This document shows positions 1-7,686 of a stretch of 12,520 nucleotides of DNA, piece after piece. Source of the DNA: an uncultured Alistipes sp. (GTDB lineage: Bacteria; Bacteroidota; Bacteroidia; Bacteroidales; Rikenellaceae); contig URBJ01000065.1 of the NCBI GenBank assembly GCA_900546005.1, positions 1 to 12,520 on the forward strand, read 5' to 3'. Numbering within the stretch: position 1 is the first letter of the stretch; each line of letters begins with the position of its first letter. A program made the position numbers and the translations under genes. The notes beneath the pieces are model-generated. The model made no database searches. It worked only from the letters and a program-made list of their open reading frames with translations, and was not told the DNA's origin.

Positions 1-197
1 ATGCACTGCGGACGGTGGCCGACACCAGCAGTATGCAGGATGCCCACGAGGCGTTGGTCGCTGCGGTGAAGGATGCCGAAATCCCTTCGGCTTCGCTTCA
101 TTGCGACAAGAGCGTGCCGATCGAGGAGGTCGTCAAGGTGATGAAGATTGCAATAAAGAACAAGATAAAATTGACACTGGCCACTGCGCCGGAATAG
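1..197 (+). CDS. exbD: ExbD/TolR-family biopolymer transporter, 3' end only
   Basis: The gene enters the window already open; its frame runs from base 3 to a TAG at 195-197, giving about 64 visible codons. The visible part matches the periplasmic C-terminal region of ExbD/TolR proteins: a helix-forming stretch (DAHEALVAAVKDAE), a strand (SASLHCDKSVP), the helix EEVVKVMKIA and a final strand (IKLTLATAPE) just before the stop. ExbD is known to be an inner-membrane partner of ExbB that uses the proton motive force to drive TonB. The tonB-type gene starts 4 bases after this stop, which supports the assignment. The N-terminal membrane helix with its conserved Asp lies outside the window. TolR rather than ExbD cannot be excluded from the fragment alone, but the TonB neighbour favours ExbD. 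Confidence 0.8.
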   Translation, partial: ALRTVADTSSMQDAHEALVAAVKDAEIPSASLHCDKSVPIEEVVKVMKIAIKNKIKLTLATAPE

Positions 198-201
198 TAC
201 G

Positions 202-1020
202 ATGATCGAGTTTCAAACTGAGGACCGAACGCAACAGCGTATGGTGGGAACTGCCGCGACGGTTGTTTATGCGGTGGTGGTGCTTCTGTTGTTGCTGTTG
301 GTGAAGTTCACGATCACTCCGCCATCGGATGAGGGAGAGGGATTGTTGGTGGATTTCGGCAACATCGAGGAGGCTGCTCCGGGTATCGATCCTGCGATGA
401 ATGATCAGATTGCGGAAGAGGTGCAGCAACAGCGTCCGGCGGAGCGGGAGCAGGTAGATGAGGAGCAGTTGACGCAGGACTTCGAGGAGACGGATGTCGA
501 GGTCAAGGAGAAGAAAAAGGAGGAGAAGAAGCCTCAGCAAAAGGTAGAGTCGGAGAAGACGACGCCGAAGCCGGAACAGAAACCGGTAGAGAAGCCCCGG
601 GAGGTAAACCGGAGGGCATTGTTTCCGGGTCGGACGGCGAACAGTACGTCGACCAGTGAAGGGACCGGGACGGGCAGTGGAAATCAGGGTAACCTTGCTG
701 GATCTCCGGAAGGGTCTCATGAAGGTACAGGTACCGGAACAGGCGGAAACTCGGCGAGTCTGGCGGGACGTTCTCTGGTAGGGGCATTGCCGACACCCGA
801 TTATAGTGCCCGAGATCAGGGTAAAGTGGTGATCGAAATCTATGTTGACCAGCAGGGACGTGTTACGAAGGCCGATTATCGGTCTCAGGGATCGACGACG
901 GGAAACAGTTCGTTAGTGGCTTCAGCAAAGCGGGCAGCCATGCAGGCGCGGTTCAACGTGGATGAAGATGCCCCCCTGTCGCAAAAGGGAACGATTACGT
1001 ACAATTTCCGTATGCAGTAG
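202..1020 (+). CDS. tonB: TonB-family energy transducer
   Basis: The 272-residue protein has the standard TonB layout. A short cytoplasmic N-terminus is followed by one membrane helix at about residues 15-36, then an acidic, Lys/Glu/Pro-rich periplasmic spacer (about 80-135) of the kind that spans the periplasm. Next comes a Gly/Ser/Thr-rich stretch (about 145-186) with repeated GTGTG units, and a TonB C-terminal domain (about 187-272) with the strand GKVVIEIYVDQQGRVTKAD, a helix near SLVASAKRAAMQARF and a final strand TITYNF. TonB carries energy from the ExbB-ExbD motor to outer-membrane TonB-dependent receptors. The start is the ATG 4 bases after the exbD stop, so the two genes are very probably translated from one message. 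No strong Shine-Dalgarno sequence is visible. An intrinsic terminator follows 22 bases after the stop, so this is the last gene of the operon. Bacteroidota genomes carry several tonB paralogues, so the symbol denotes the family. Confidence 0.88.
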   Translation: MIEFQTEDRTQQRMVGTAATVVYAVVVLLLLLLVKFTITPPSDEGEGLLVDFGNIEEAAPGIDPAMNDQIAEEVQQQRPAEREQVDEEQLTQDFEETDVEVKEKKKEEKKPQQKVESEKTTPKPEQKPVEKPREVNRRALFPGRTANSTSTSEGTGTGSGNQGNLAGSPEGSHEGTGTGTGGNSASLAGRSLVGALPTPDYSARDQGKVVIEIYVDQQGRVTKADYRSQGSTTGNSSLVASAKRAAMQARFNVDEDAPLSQKGTITYNFRMQ

Positions 1021-1042
1021 GAGAATCACGAGATAGGGAGTT

Positions 1043-1085
1043 AAAAAAGTGGGCGATGATAGAAAAATCATCGCCCACTTTTTTT
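1043..1085 (+). terminator. Intrinsic terminator after tonB
   Basis: A perfect 18-bp stem (1043-1060 paired with 1067-1084) encloses a 6-base loop (1061-1066). The GC-rich core is GTGGGCGATGAT, and the stem ends in a run of seven T (1079-1085). It begins 22 bases after the tonB stop. The A-run at the left foot would give a U-run on the opposite strand, so the element could stop transcription from both sides, although no gene reads into it from the right. Confidence 0.9.
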
Positions 1086-1273
1086 GCACGGAAGAGATGC
1101 ACATCCGCATCCCGATAGGTCGGAGACGTGTGTGGTAGATATGCTTCCGGACGGTTGAGGCGAAAGAGTGCAAAACCGGAAGACCCGGAAAAGATTTTGT
1201 TGAGGTGGGGGAAAAAGTTTTTCCGAAATATCCGAAAGGAGTCAGGGAAACAGATGTGAGGGAGGAAAATGGG
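1086..1273. other. Non-coding stretch between tonB terminator and next promoter
   Basis: The gene-free interval between tonB and the amidohydrolase is 328 bases long (1021-1348). Its left part holds the terminator and its right part the promoter. The middle, 1086-1273, shows no RNA gene and no convincing small gene. It contains one short palindrome, GGAAAAAGTTTTTCC at 1210-1224 (7-bp arms around one central base), which could be a regulator site but may be chance. Open frames that cross the interval on either strand are judged to be extensions or shadows of neighbouring genes. Confidence 0.5.
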
Positions 1274-1304
1274 TTTGTTCTGCCCGAAAGTTTTGTTACC
1301 TTTG
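1274..1304 (+). promoter_or_regulatory. Bacteroides-type promoter for the amidohydrolase
   Basis: A -33 element TTTG (1274-1277) and a -7 element TACCTTTG (1297-1304, an exact TAnnTTTG) are separated by 19 bp. This is the arrangement known for the primary sigma factor of Bacteroidota. Transcription would begin near 1311, about 38 bases before the ATG at 1349. The position rules out the upstream in-frame GTG at 1205 as the start of the gene. Confidence 0.65.
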
Positions 1305-1348
1305 TTTTAGAACGATCGGTTTTTCGGAGCCGTGATAGCAGAAGCAAT

Positions 1349-2662
1349 ATGGAGAGTCAGCTGATTAAAAATTGTCGGGTCTTTTCGTTGACCGAACAGA
1401 AAGGGGTGACGATCGATTATAAAAATGGAGCAGTCGGAATCGTCGGGAACCGGATTGCGTTTGTCGGCGACGACCCCAATGCGATAGCCCGATTCGAACA
1501 GGAACATGGAGCGGAGTTAAGGGTAGTGGATGCCCGGGGAATGCTGTTGTTGCCCGGACTGATCAACCTGCATAACCATGTGGCGATGACTCTCATGCGG
1601 GGATATGCCAACGATATGGAGCTTCAGTCGTGGCTGACGGAAAAGATCTGGCCTTTCGAGGCCAAACTCACTCCGGAGGATGTCCGTCGAGGAGCCGCTT
1701 TGGGAGTGGCCGAAATGGTGTTGGGCGGAACAACGACTTTTGCCGACATGTATTGGCATACCGATCAGATTATCGAGCAGGCAATTCAGAGCGGAGTTCG
1801 GATGGTCGCCTGTCCGGCGTTTACCGAGTCGGTTTTTGAAGGATACATCGATCAGGTGGGGCGGATGATCGAACGTTATCATGGTGCTGCGGCAGGACGG
1901 ATTGCGGTTTGGGTTGCTCCTCATGCGCCATACACGTGCCGTCCGGAGCAGATTCGCGACTCTCTTTCGCTGTGTCGGAAGTATGGTGTAGGTGTGCATA
2001 TCCATCTGAGCGAAACAGCCTCCGAGGTCGAAACCGTGCGGGAGCGTTATGGCCAGACTCCGATTTGTTTGATGCAGGAGCTGGGGGTGTTCGATTATCC
2101 GACGCTTGCGGCACATTGTGTCTATCCGACCGACGAGGAGATAGAGATCCTTCGGAACGATCAAGTTACGGTGGTCTATAATCCGCAAAGCAACATGAAG
2201 TTGGCCAGTGGGATAGCTCCGATAAGCCGTATGTTGGAAAAGAACATTAATGTCTGTATCGGAACCGATGGTCCGAGCTCGAATAACGATCTGGACATGT
2301 GGGACGAGATGCGGACCGGAGCCTTGTTGCAGAAAGTGGCGACGGGGGATCCGCGGGCGCTCCCTGCAGAAGCTGTGTTCCGAATGGCGACGGTCGATGC
2401 GGCTAAGGCGATCGGACATGCCGGTGAATTGGGTATTGTTGCTGAAGGGGCCTTGGCCGATCTGATTCTGGTCGATCTGGATCAGCCTCATTACACGCCG
2501 GATTACGATCTGATCGGTAATCTGGTCTATTGCGGTCGGGCATCCGATGTAGATACGGTGTGGATCGACGGTCGGCTTGTGGTTCGGTCGAGGCAGCTGA
2601 TGACTCTGGATTTCGAGACAATCAAACGGGAAGTCAGACAAACGCTTCAGAAATTCGTGTAG
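1349..2662 (+). CDS. mtaD: Amidohydrolase, methylthioadenosine/S-adenosylhomocysteine deaminase type
   Basis: The 437-residue protein belongs to the metal-dependent amidohydrolase superfamily, in the branch that deaminates S-adenosylhomocysteine, 5'-methylthioadenosine or related adenine compounds. It has a small N-terminal beta domain (about 1-65). The TIM barrel then carries the expected ligands: H75 and H77 in LHNH, H219 and catalytic E222 in HIHLSE, H256 in AHC and D307 in TDGPSS. A C-terminal beta segment completes the fold (ADLILVDLD to IDGRLVV). Length and motif order are normal for the family, and all metal and catalytic residues are present. The protein should be cytoplasmic; no signal peptide is seen. 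The frame stays open upstream to a GTG at 1205, but the promoter at 1274-1304 and the family N-terminus point to the ATG at 1349. Substrate is inferred from the family; the neighbours do not help, and the symbol should be read as tentative. Confidence 0.85.
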   Translation: MESQLIKNCRVFSLTEQKGVTIDYKNGAVGIVGNRIAFVGDDPNAIARFEQEHGAELRVVDARGMLLLPGLINLHNHVAMTLMRGYANDMELQSWLTEKIWPFEAKLTPEDVRRGAALGVAEMVLGGTTTFADMYWHTDQIIEQAIQSGVRMVACPAFTESVFEGYIDQVGRMIERYHGAAAGRIAVWVAPHAPYTCRPEQIRDSLSLCRKYGVGVHIHLSETASEVETVRERYGQTPICLMQELGVFDYPTLAAHCVYPTDEEIEILRNDQVTVVYNPQSNMKLASGIAPISRMLEKNINVCIGTDGPSSNNDLDMWDEMRTGALLQKVATGDPRALPAEAVFRMATVDAAKAIGHAGELGIVAEGALADLILVDLDQPHYTPDYDLIGNLVYCGRASDVDTVWIDGRLVVRSRQLMTLDFETIKREVRQTLQKFV

Positions 2663-2736
2663 CGAATCATATATTTTCAGCGAGTAAGCTGATTAGGAGT
2701 AGAATAGAAGAAATGAATGGAGAAACGATTACGGTT

Positions 2737-4722
2737 ATGAAAAAACTTAAAATAGTTGTCTGGATTGTAGCTCTGTTGCTAGCCTGCTGTCCCGTTCGGA
2801 GTATGGCTGGGGGTGAAAACCACCGAGAGCAAGGCGTCCATGCGTTGGGCAACGGAGCGTTGTGTGTCTACGGGAGAGGGGTCGATGTGTTGCAGATTTT
2901 CGGGCCACCCTATTCGTCGCCCTCCATGTTGGGCATACAGGCGATCGATAGCAGCTATCGGATTGAGTCTTCGCGGATTCCCGAGACAGCCGTGTGGAAG
3001 CACAGGATCATTACGAGCTCCGGTGCAGAGGCCGAATTGACCGACTTTATCTCGAACGAGGGGTGTAGTTTCGTGCGGCATGTCGAAACGTCGTTCCCGG
3101 TACGGTTTCGGGTCGGGGTGTGTACGGAGGATCGCTATGCCCCTTATGCGCAGGATGTAACGGTCAAGGCTGATGGGCGTTTGACAAAACGGTACGGTCG
3201 GGTGACCTCGGGGTACCGGGTCTCCATAGCGTCCGGTGTCCCCTTTTATAGCAATTACAAGGCTCCGAAAGGGTACGAATATCAAATTATAACGACGGGT
3301 GCAATGTCTCTCGAGTCTGATCCGAACGATCCCAAGCAGTTGATTCTCGAGGTGCGTTCCGGCGAGGGTGCTCTGTATGTCGTAGTGGGGCCGTCGGTAT
3401 CGGAATTGAAGCGACATGTCGCGGCGGTCATGGAAATGTCTTATGATGAACAGCTCGAAACCTGTGAAAAGGAGTGGAAACGCTACTCCTCCGAGCAGAC
3501 TGCATTTCGGGTGGATCGGTTTGCAGGAGACCGTCTGCAGGAGTTTAACCGGGCCGTGGACGATATAGGGGTGCTGATCCGCAGCCAGCAAGGGGAACAA
3601 GGCGGTGTTTTGGCAGGAATCGTGTACCATATGGCCTATGTACGCGATCAGTATGGCGTATTTCGTGGATTGCTGGCCATGGGGCATGAGGCTGAAGCCC
3701 GAAAGATTCTGGAATTCTATTTTGGCATCTGGCAGGAGTTCGGATATATCAAGAATGCTCAGGCGATCGGATACTCCGGTATTTTCCATCGTCATGAGAA
3801 CGACGAAAGCGAAATCACCGGATACCTTGTCGTACAGGCCTTTGACTATTATCGTAAAACCGGCGATGCAGCTTTCATAAAGAGGATTTTACCCATGTTG
3901 GAGTGGGCAACACAAGCGCAGCAGCGGAATCTGATCGATGGCATGATGCCCTTTAATGGGGACGAAACCTACATAGCAGGAGGTGTGGTTCCGCGTAAGG
4001 TGATGTATCACGGGTCGGCCGAAGCGACGCTGCTGTTCATCGAGGGAAGCAATCGGTTGTTGGATTTCGTGAAGGAGCAGGGATTGTGGAGCAAAGAACA
4101 GACGAGCGATTTAGAACAGGATGTTGCAGAGTGTTCATCGCGCTACCGTGACAATTTCTTCCAAGACGGCCGTTTATGGATCAACAATCCGGAACGGGAG
4201 AAGAAGGTTGTTTATCCGGAGACTCGTCCGGGAGTGTGTCTCTACCCCGGGCATGTCGATTATTTCCCCGTAACCTACCACTTCAAAGGGTCGCTCTATT
4301 TCTGTGAGGCGTGCATGAAGCGCGACACGACCGGAATCGAGCTTCCTGCGGTGGAACGGTTCAATATTCCGTCGGCAAACCTCTTCCCGATCTATATCGA
4401 TGCCCAACTTCTGACCGATGAAGAGAAACAAGATCTGCTTGAGCAGGTGGTCGACCGTTATCGGAGTACGGGACGCATCTCGACGCAGGATCGGATACTC
4501 GGATATGATTACGGTATGTTTCTCTATGCACTGGCCCGATATGACCATCCGTTGGCAGGAGAGGTGTACGACAAGATGATGGCCTTGCGAGACAGCGCAG
4601 GGGCATGGGTCGAGTATTATGTCGACGGAGTGCCGAGTGGGTGTCCGTGCCGGCCATGGGAGAGCGGTATCAATATCGAGGCGGCGATTGCATACGCCAC
4701 GAAACCGTTGAAACTGGATTGA
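2737..4722 (+). CDS. Exported protein of unknown function, possible helical-barrel glycosidase
   Basis: I do not recognise this gene with certainty. The 661-residue product begins with a clear export signal (MKKLKIVVWIVALLLACC). Signal peptidase I could cut after SMA at residue 24, or C17 in LLAC could serve as a lipoprotein site. Residues of about 30-270 look beta-rich. The part from about 290 on is helical, with stretches typical of (alpha/alpha)6-barrel carbohydrate-active enzymes: AYVRDQYGVFRGLLAMGHEAEA (300-321; R303, D304), PFNGDETY (405-412; D409, E410), GAWVEYY (622-628; E626) and RPWESGIN (639-646; E642). The acidic residues in these motifs are candidates for catalysis; this is inference. 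The longer open frame overlapping the amidohydrolase is rejected because the signal peptide starts here. ATG 2713 is an alternative start that would add 8 residues. A 74-base gap separates it from the amidohydrolase; cotranscription is possible. No terminator follows. Confidence 0.75.
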   Translation: MKKLKIVVWIVALLLACCPVRSMAGGENHREQGVHALGNGALCVYGRGVDVLQIFGPPYSSPSMLGIQAIDSSYRIESSRIPETAVWKHRIITSSGAEAELTDFISNEGCSFVRHVETSFPVRFRVGVCTEDRYAPYAQDVTVKADGRLTKRYGRVTSGYRVSIASGVPFYSNYKAPKGYEYQIITTGAMSLESDPNDPKQLILEVRSGEGALYVVVGPSVSELKRHVAAVMEMSYDEQLETCEKEWKRYSSEQTAFRVDRFAGDRLQEFNRAVDDIGVLIRSQQGEQGGVLAGIVYHMAYVRDQYGVFRGLLAMGHEAEARKILEFYFGIWQEFGYIKNAQAIGYSGIFHRHENDESEITGYLVVQAFDYYRKTGDAAFIKRILPMLEWATQAQQRNLIDGMMPFNGDETYIAGGVVPRKVMYHGSAEATLLFIEGSNRLLDFVKEQGLWSKEQTSDLEQDVAECSSRYRDNFFQDGRLWINNPEREKKVVYPETRPGVCLYPGHVDYFPVTYHFKGSLYFCEACMKRDTTGIELPAVERFNIPSANLFPIYIDAQLLTDEEKQDLLEQVVDRYRSTGRISTQDRILGYDYGMFLYALARYDHPLAGEVYDKMMALRDSAGAWVEYYVDGVPSGCPCRPWESGINIEAAIAYATKPLKLD

Positions 4723-4830
4723 CAAGGCGGAAAGTCTGAGGAGAAGTTGTGCATGCGGGGTGCGCGGGGCCGGGTGCGAGATGGGGGATGGATAGATTGT
4801 GCGGATAAGTGAGGCCTGTGACGAAACGAA

Positions 4831-5601
4831 TTACCGAAGCAGGCCGTTGATTCCGGCTCCGAAAAGGGCGAAATCGTATTTGACCGGATCGTGTGGGTCC
4901 AGTTGTCGGAGGGCTTCCGTAACCTCTTCTACGGCGCGCCAATCGTTTTGTCGGCGATGCAGCAGACCCAAAGCTCGGGCCGTATTCCCCGTATGTATGT
5001 CTAAAGGGAGGTAGAGGGCTGAGGCTGGAATCGTTTTCCAGAGGCCGAAATCGACTCCGCGCGAATCGTTGCGGACCATCCATTTGAGAAACATGCAGAG
5101 CCGTTTGCAGGCAGCTCCGCGATCGATCGAGGAGAGGTGCTTTTCGGCATGCGGGCGGTGTCCCGCCTCGAAGAATCGGGTCCGGAATCGGGAAAAGACT
5201 ACGCGGAGATCGCCGTTCGCCGAGTATTCCGTCTCGAAAAAACGGCCCAAAGAGCCGTAGTTGCGGCAGATGTGTCGTAACCCCCGAATGAAGTCAATGC
5301 AGTCACCCCCGTTGAACGTGCGATGGGTGAAATCGCACAGGTGGTTCAGCTCCTGCTCCGACGCGTTGCAGGTAAAATCGAACGGTGCTCGATCCATCCG
5401 TTCCATCAGACGGAATGCGTTGCGTACGATCATTTTGCGGTTGCCCCATGCGATCGTGGCCGACAGAAATCCGCTGAGCTCGATATCCTCCTGTTTTGAG
5501 AACGAGTGCGGAATTGCGATCGGATCGTTCTCGATGAAGTCGGGCGAATCGTACCGGTCGTATAACTCGTCAAGCCACTCTTTGAGTTCGGATAGTTCCA
5601 T
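4831..5601 (-). CDS. TIGR02757 / DUF2400 family protein
   Basis: The 256-residue protein matches the TIGR02757 (DUF2400) family, whose biochemical role is not established. Family hallmarks in order are: DPIAIPHSF (26-34) followed by an acidic QEDIE; FLSATIAWGNRKMIV (about 45-59); the strongly conserved block CKRLCMFLKWMVRND (165-179) with GVDFGLW; PLDIHTG (199-205) followed by ARALGL; and DPVKYDFAL (238-246). Length is normal and no export signal is visible, so it should be cytoplasmic. The start ATG lies 2 bases after the lolD stop, making it the last gene of the operon. Some descriptions relate this family to helix-hairpin-helix DNA-binding folds; I cannot test that here. The 108 bases between this stop and the convergent gene ending at 4722 hold no clear terminator. 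Confidence 0.85.
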   Translation of the reverse strand: MELSELKEWLDELYDRYDSPDFIENDPIAIPHSFSKQEDIELSGFLSATIAWGNRKMIVRNAFRLMERMDRAPFDFTCNASEQELNHLCDFTHRTFNGGDCIDFIRGLRHICRNYGSLGRFFETEYSANGDLRVVFSRFRTRFFEAGHRPHAEKHLSSIDRGAACKRLCMFLKWMVRNDSRGVDFGLWKTIPASALYLPLDIHTGNTARALGLLHRRQNDWRAVEEVTEALRQLDPHDPVKYDFALFGAGINGLLR

Positions 5602-5603
5602 GT

Positions 5604-6260
5604 TTACGGGTGTATCACTCCGTCGACCATCTGAATCTTCCGGTCAGACATCTCGGCCAACTGTTCGTCGTGCGTTACGATAACGACCGTTTGCCCCAGC
5701 GTGTCGCGGAGCGTGAAGAAGAGCTGATGGATCTCCTCCCTGTTTTTCGTGTCGAGGTTGCCGGACGGTTCGTCAGCCAGCAGTACGGCGGGTGAATTGA
5801 TCAGGGCGCGAGCTATGGCTACGCGTTGTTGTTCGCCGCCGGAGAGTTCGGCCGGTTTGTGGGTCAACCGGTGCTCCATACCGAGCATTACCAACAGCTC
5901 TTGTGCCCGATTCTCAACCTCTTTGCGCTCCCTTTGGGCGATGTATCCCGGGATGCAGACGTTTTCGAAAGCGGTGAATTCGGGCAGCAGGTGGTGGAAC
6001 TGGAAGACAAAGCCGATCTTTCTGTTTCTGAACCGGGAGAGTTCGCGATCGGAGAGGCGGTCGACCGCAATGCCGTCGATCTCGATCTCTCCGGAGGTCG
6101 GACGGCTCAGGGTTCCCATGATCTGAAGCAGGGTCGTTTTGCCCGCACCGCTTGGGCCTACGATCGAGACCACTTCGTGGGGTTCGATCGAGAGGTCGAT
6201 TCCTTTGAGCACTTCGAGCGTTCCGAAGCTTTTATGGATGTTTTTTGCCTGTATCATCAT
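5604..6260 (-). CDS. lolD: ABC transporter ATP-binding protein, LolD type
   Basis: The 218-residue protein is a complete ABC ATPase: Walker [10 protein letters not shown] (35-43), Q-loop Q87 in [12 protein letters not shown], signature LSGGEQQR (139-146), Walker B VLLADEP (159-165) with catalytic E164, D-loop SGNLD, and H-loop H197 in VTHD. The phrase [16 protein letters not shown] and the small size fit the LolD/MacB subfamily, which powers release of lipoproteins from the inner membrane (LolCDE). The permease partner LolC/E is not in the window, so it must be encoded elsewhere if this is truly LolD. The start codon overlaps the folP stop by 4 bases (ATGA at 6260-6257), which suggests coupled translation; a second ATG at 6257 is an equally possible start. 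A related role such as macrolide or cell-division-type export cannot be excluded. Confidence 0.85.
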   Translation of the reverse strand: MMIQAKNIHKSFGTLEVLKGIDLSIEPHEVVSIVGPSGAGKTTLLQIMGTLSRPTSGEIEIDGIAVDRLSDRELSRFRNRKIGFVFQFHHLLPEFTAFENVCIPGYIAQRERKEVENRAQELLVMLGMEHRLTHKPAELSGGEQQRVAIARALINSPAVLLADEPSGNLDTKNREEIHQLFFTLRDTLGQTVVIVTHDEQLAEMSDRKIQMVDGVIHP

Positions 6261-7108
6261 GATCGATCATTTTTTTGCGAAGATACGAATTGTTCGTAAA
6301 GTCGGATAACCTGTACGGCTTCCCGGGCGTCGTGAACCCTGAGAATCGAGCTGCCCTGACGCAGACACTCCCAATGGAGTGCAATGGTTCCGGTGAGCGC
6401 TTGATCGGGAGTTGTCTCTAAGGTTTTGTATATCATGGATTTCCTTGATATGCCGGAGAGGATCGGACAGCCCATCCCCTGAAAGACTTCGGACAGGTGA
6501 TTTAATAATAAAAAATTTTGTTCCACGGTTTTCGAGAAGCCGAAACCCGGATCGAGGATGATCTGTTCGACGCCTGATCGACGGAGAAAATCGATTTTCG
6601 AGCAAAAGTACCGACGGATTTCTCCGAGAAAATCATCGTATTGGGTTAACGACTGCATGTTTTGCGGGGTGCCTCGCATGTGCATGGCGACGAAGGGGAG
6701 GTGATTCAGGGCGGCCACTTCGGCTATTCGCGGATCTGCACTGGCTGCCGTGATGTCGTTGGCCATGCAGGGACCGAAGTGAGACAAGACCCGTTCCAGT
6801 ACCTCTGCGCGGAATGTATCGATCGAGATCGGCATGTCGGGAAACTTCCGGCGGATGGGCTCTAAAGCGGCGGCGACGCGGCGGAACTCCTCTTCGGCAG
6901 AAACATCGTCTGCACCCGGACGTGAGGAGTACCCTCCGATGTCCAGAATGGCGGCTCCGTCGGAAATTGCCTGTTCGGCACGGCCGACGATCTCGTCTGG
7001 AATTCGAGTCCGGCTTTTCGCGTAGAAGGAGTCGGGTGTAACGTTGATGATGGTCATGACCACCGGACGTTGCAACGATACTTCACTATTTCCGATCCGG
7101 AGCTTCAT
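6257..7108 (-). CDS. folP: Dihydropteroate synthase
   Basis: FolP joins para-aminobenzoate to 6-hydroxymethyl-dihydropterin pyrophosphate to form dihydropteroate in folate synthesis, and is the sulfonamide target. The 283-residue protein shows all family motifs: INVTPDSF (21-28), [11 protein letters not shown] (56-66, the pterin/pABA loop), SIDTF (95-99), ND (117-118), MHMRGTPQ (142-149), [10 protein letters not shown] (185-194), GISRKS (219-224) and RVHD (257-260). Length is typical of a stand-alone bacterial enzyme. Its start overlaps the coaE stop by 4 bases (7105-7108) and its stop overlaps the lolD start by 4 bases, so it sits inside a coupled operon. In many Bacteroidota folP is next to a diadenylate cyclase gene; here that neighbour is replaced by lolD. 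Confidence 0.95.
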   Translation of the reverse strand: MKLRIGNSEVSLQRPVVMTIINVTPDSFYAKSRTRIPDEIVGRAEQAISDGAAILDIGGYSSRPGADDVSAEEEFRRVAAALEPIRRKFPDMPISIDTFRAEVLERVLSHFGPCMANDITAASADPRIAEVAALNHLPFVAMHMRGTPQNMQSLTQYDDFLGEIRRYFCSKIDFLRRSGVEQIILDPGFGFSKTVEQNFLLLNHLSEVFQGMGCPILSGISRKSMIYKTLETTPDQALTGTIALHWECLRQGSSILRVHDAREAVQVIRLYEQFVSSQKNDRS

Positions 7109-7686
7109 AAGCGGTTGAAAATTGCGTGTAGTTTCAAGACCTGTGGAATGACGGGAGTCCGGTCATCGGAGACAATGACGTAATCGGCCCGGGCGATCCG
7201 TTCCTCTTCGCTCATCTGGGCGGCGATCCGCTGCCGGACCGATGCCTCGTCCGTGTGATCCCGCAGACAGGTGCGCTGGATCCGTTGTGCTTCAGGCGTA
7301 CTGACCGTTACAACGGCATCCATGTTTCGGTAGGCTCCACTTTCGAACAGGATCGCCGCTTCCTCGATCACATAGTGTCCCGGTTGCTTTTCGGCCCACT
7401 GATCGAAATCTTTGGCTACGGCGGGGTGAACGATATGGTTGAGTCGCTCCCGGAGGTCCGGTTGATGGAAAACCAACTGGGCGATATAGGGTCGATTGAG
7501 TGATCCATGGATGTAGGCGTTGTCCCCAAAGAGTGCGCGGATGGCCGAGATGACTTCCGGATCGGACTGCATCAGGTTACGGGCCCGCGAATCTGAGTTG
7601 TACACTGCGACGCCCAATACGGCGAAAAGCCTGCATATGGTGCTTTTCCCGCTTCCGATGCCTCCGGTTATACCGATCTTAATCAT
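7105..7686 (-). CDS. coaE: Dephospho-CoA kinase
   Basis: CoaE phosphorylates dephospho-CoA, the last step of coenzyme A synthesis. The 193-residue protein opens with the P-loop GGIGSGKST (8-16), has the conserved Asp of the substrate site (D32 in YNSDSRAR), HPAV after an amphipathic helix, and ILFESG where the family has LLFE. The lid-region arginines follow in QRIQRTCLRDH. The start chosen is the ATG at 7686, which puts the P-loop strand at residue 2 as usual; a frame extension to 7713 would add 9 residues that overlap the upstream gene further. With this start the gene overlaps the ybbR-like gene by 8 bases (7679-7686). Pairing of ybbR-like and coaE genes is common in Bacteroidota. Confidence 0.94.
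   Translation of the reverse strand: MIKIGITGGIGSGKSTICRLFAVLGVAVYNSDSRARNLMQSDPEVISAIRALFGDNAYIHGSLNRPYIAQLVFHQPDLRERLNHIVHPAVAKDFDQWAEKQPGHYVIEEAAILFESGAYRNMDAVVTVSTPEAQRIQRTCLRDHTDEASVRQRIAAQMSEEERIARADYVIVSDDRTPVIPQVLKLHAIFNRL

Noticed and set aside
1517..2641. A 374-codon open frame antisense to the amidohydrolase
   Set aside because: It is in phase with the sense codons and explained by the same codon bias; the sense strand has complete catalytic motifs.
2530..2736. Upstream extension of the exported protein overlapping the amidohydrolase 3' end
   Set aside because: The extension reads through another gene in a different frame and would bury the signal peptide 69 residues inside the protein.
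2779..3795. A 338-codon open frame antisense to the unknown exported protein
   Set aside because: It is in phase with the sense codons. The sense product has a signal peptide and plausible folds, and the antisense product has neither.
4813..4845. Inverted repeat GGCCTG / CAGGCC near the end of the DUF2400 gene
   Set aside because: The arms are only 6 bp with a 21-base loop and no T-run; the right arm lies inside the coding sequence. It is not a terminator.
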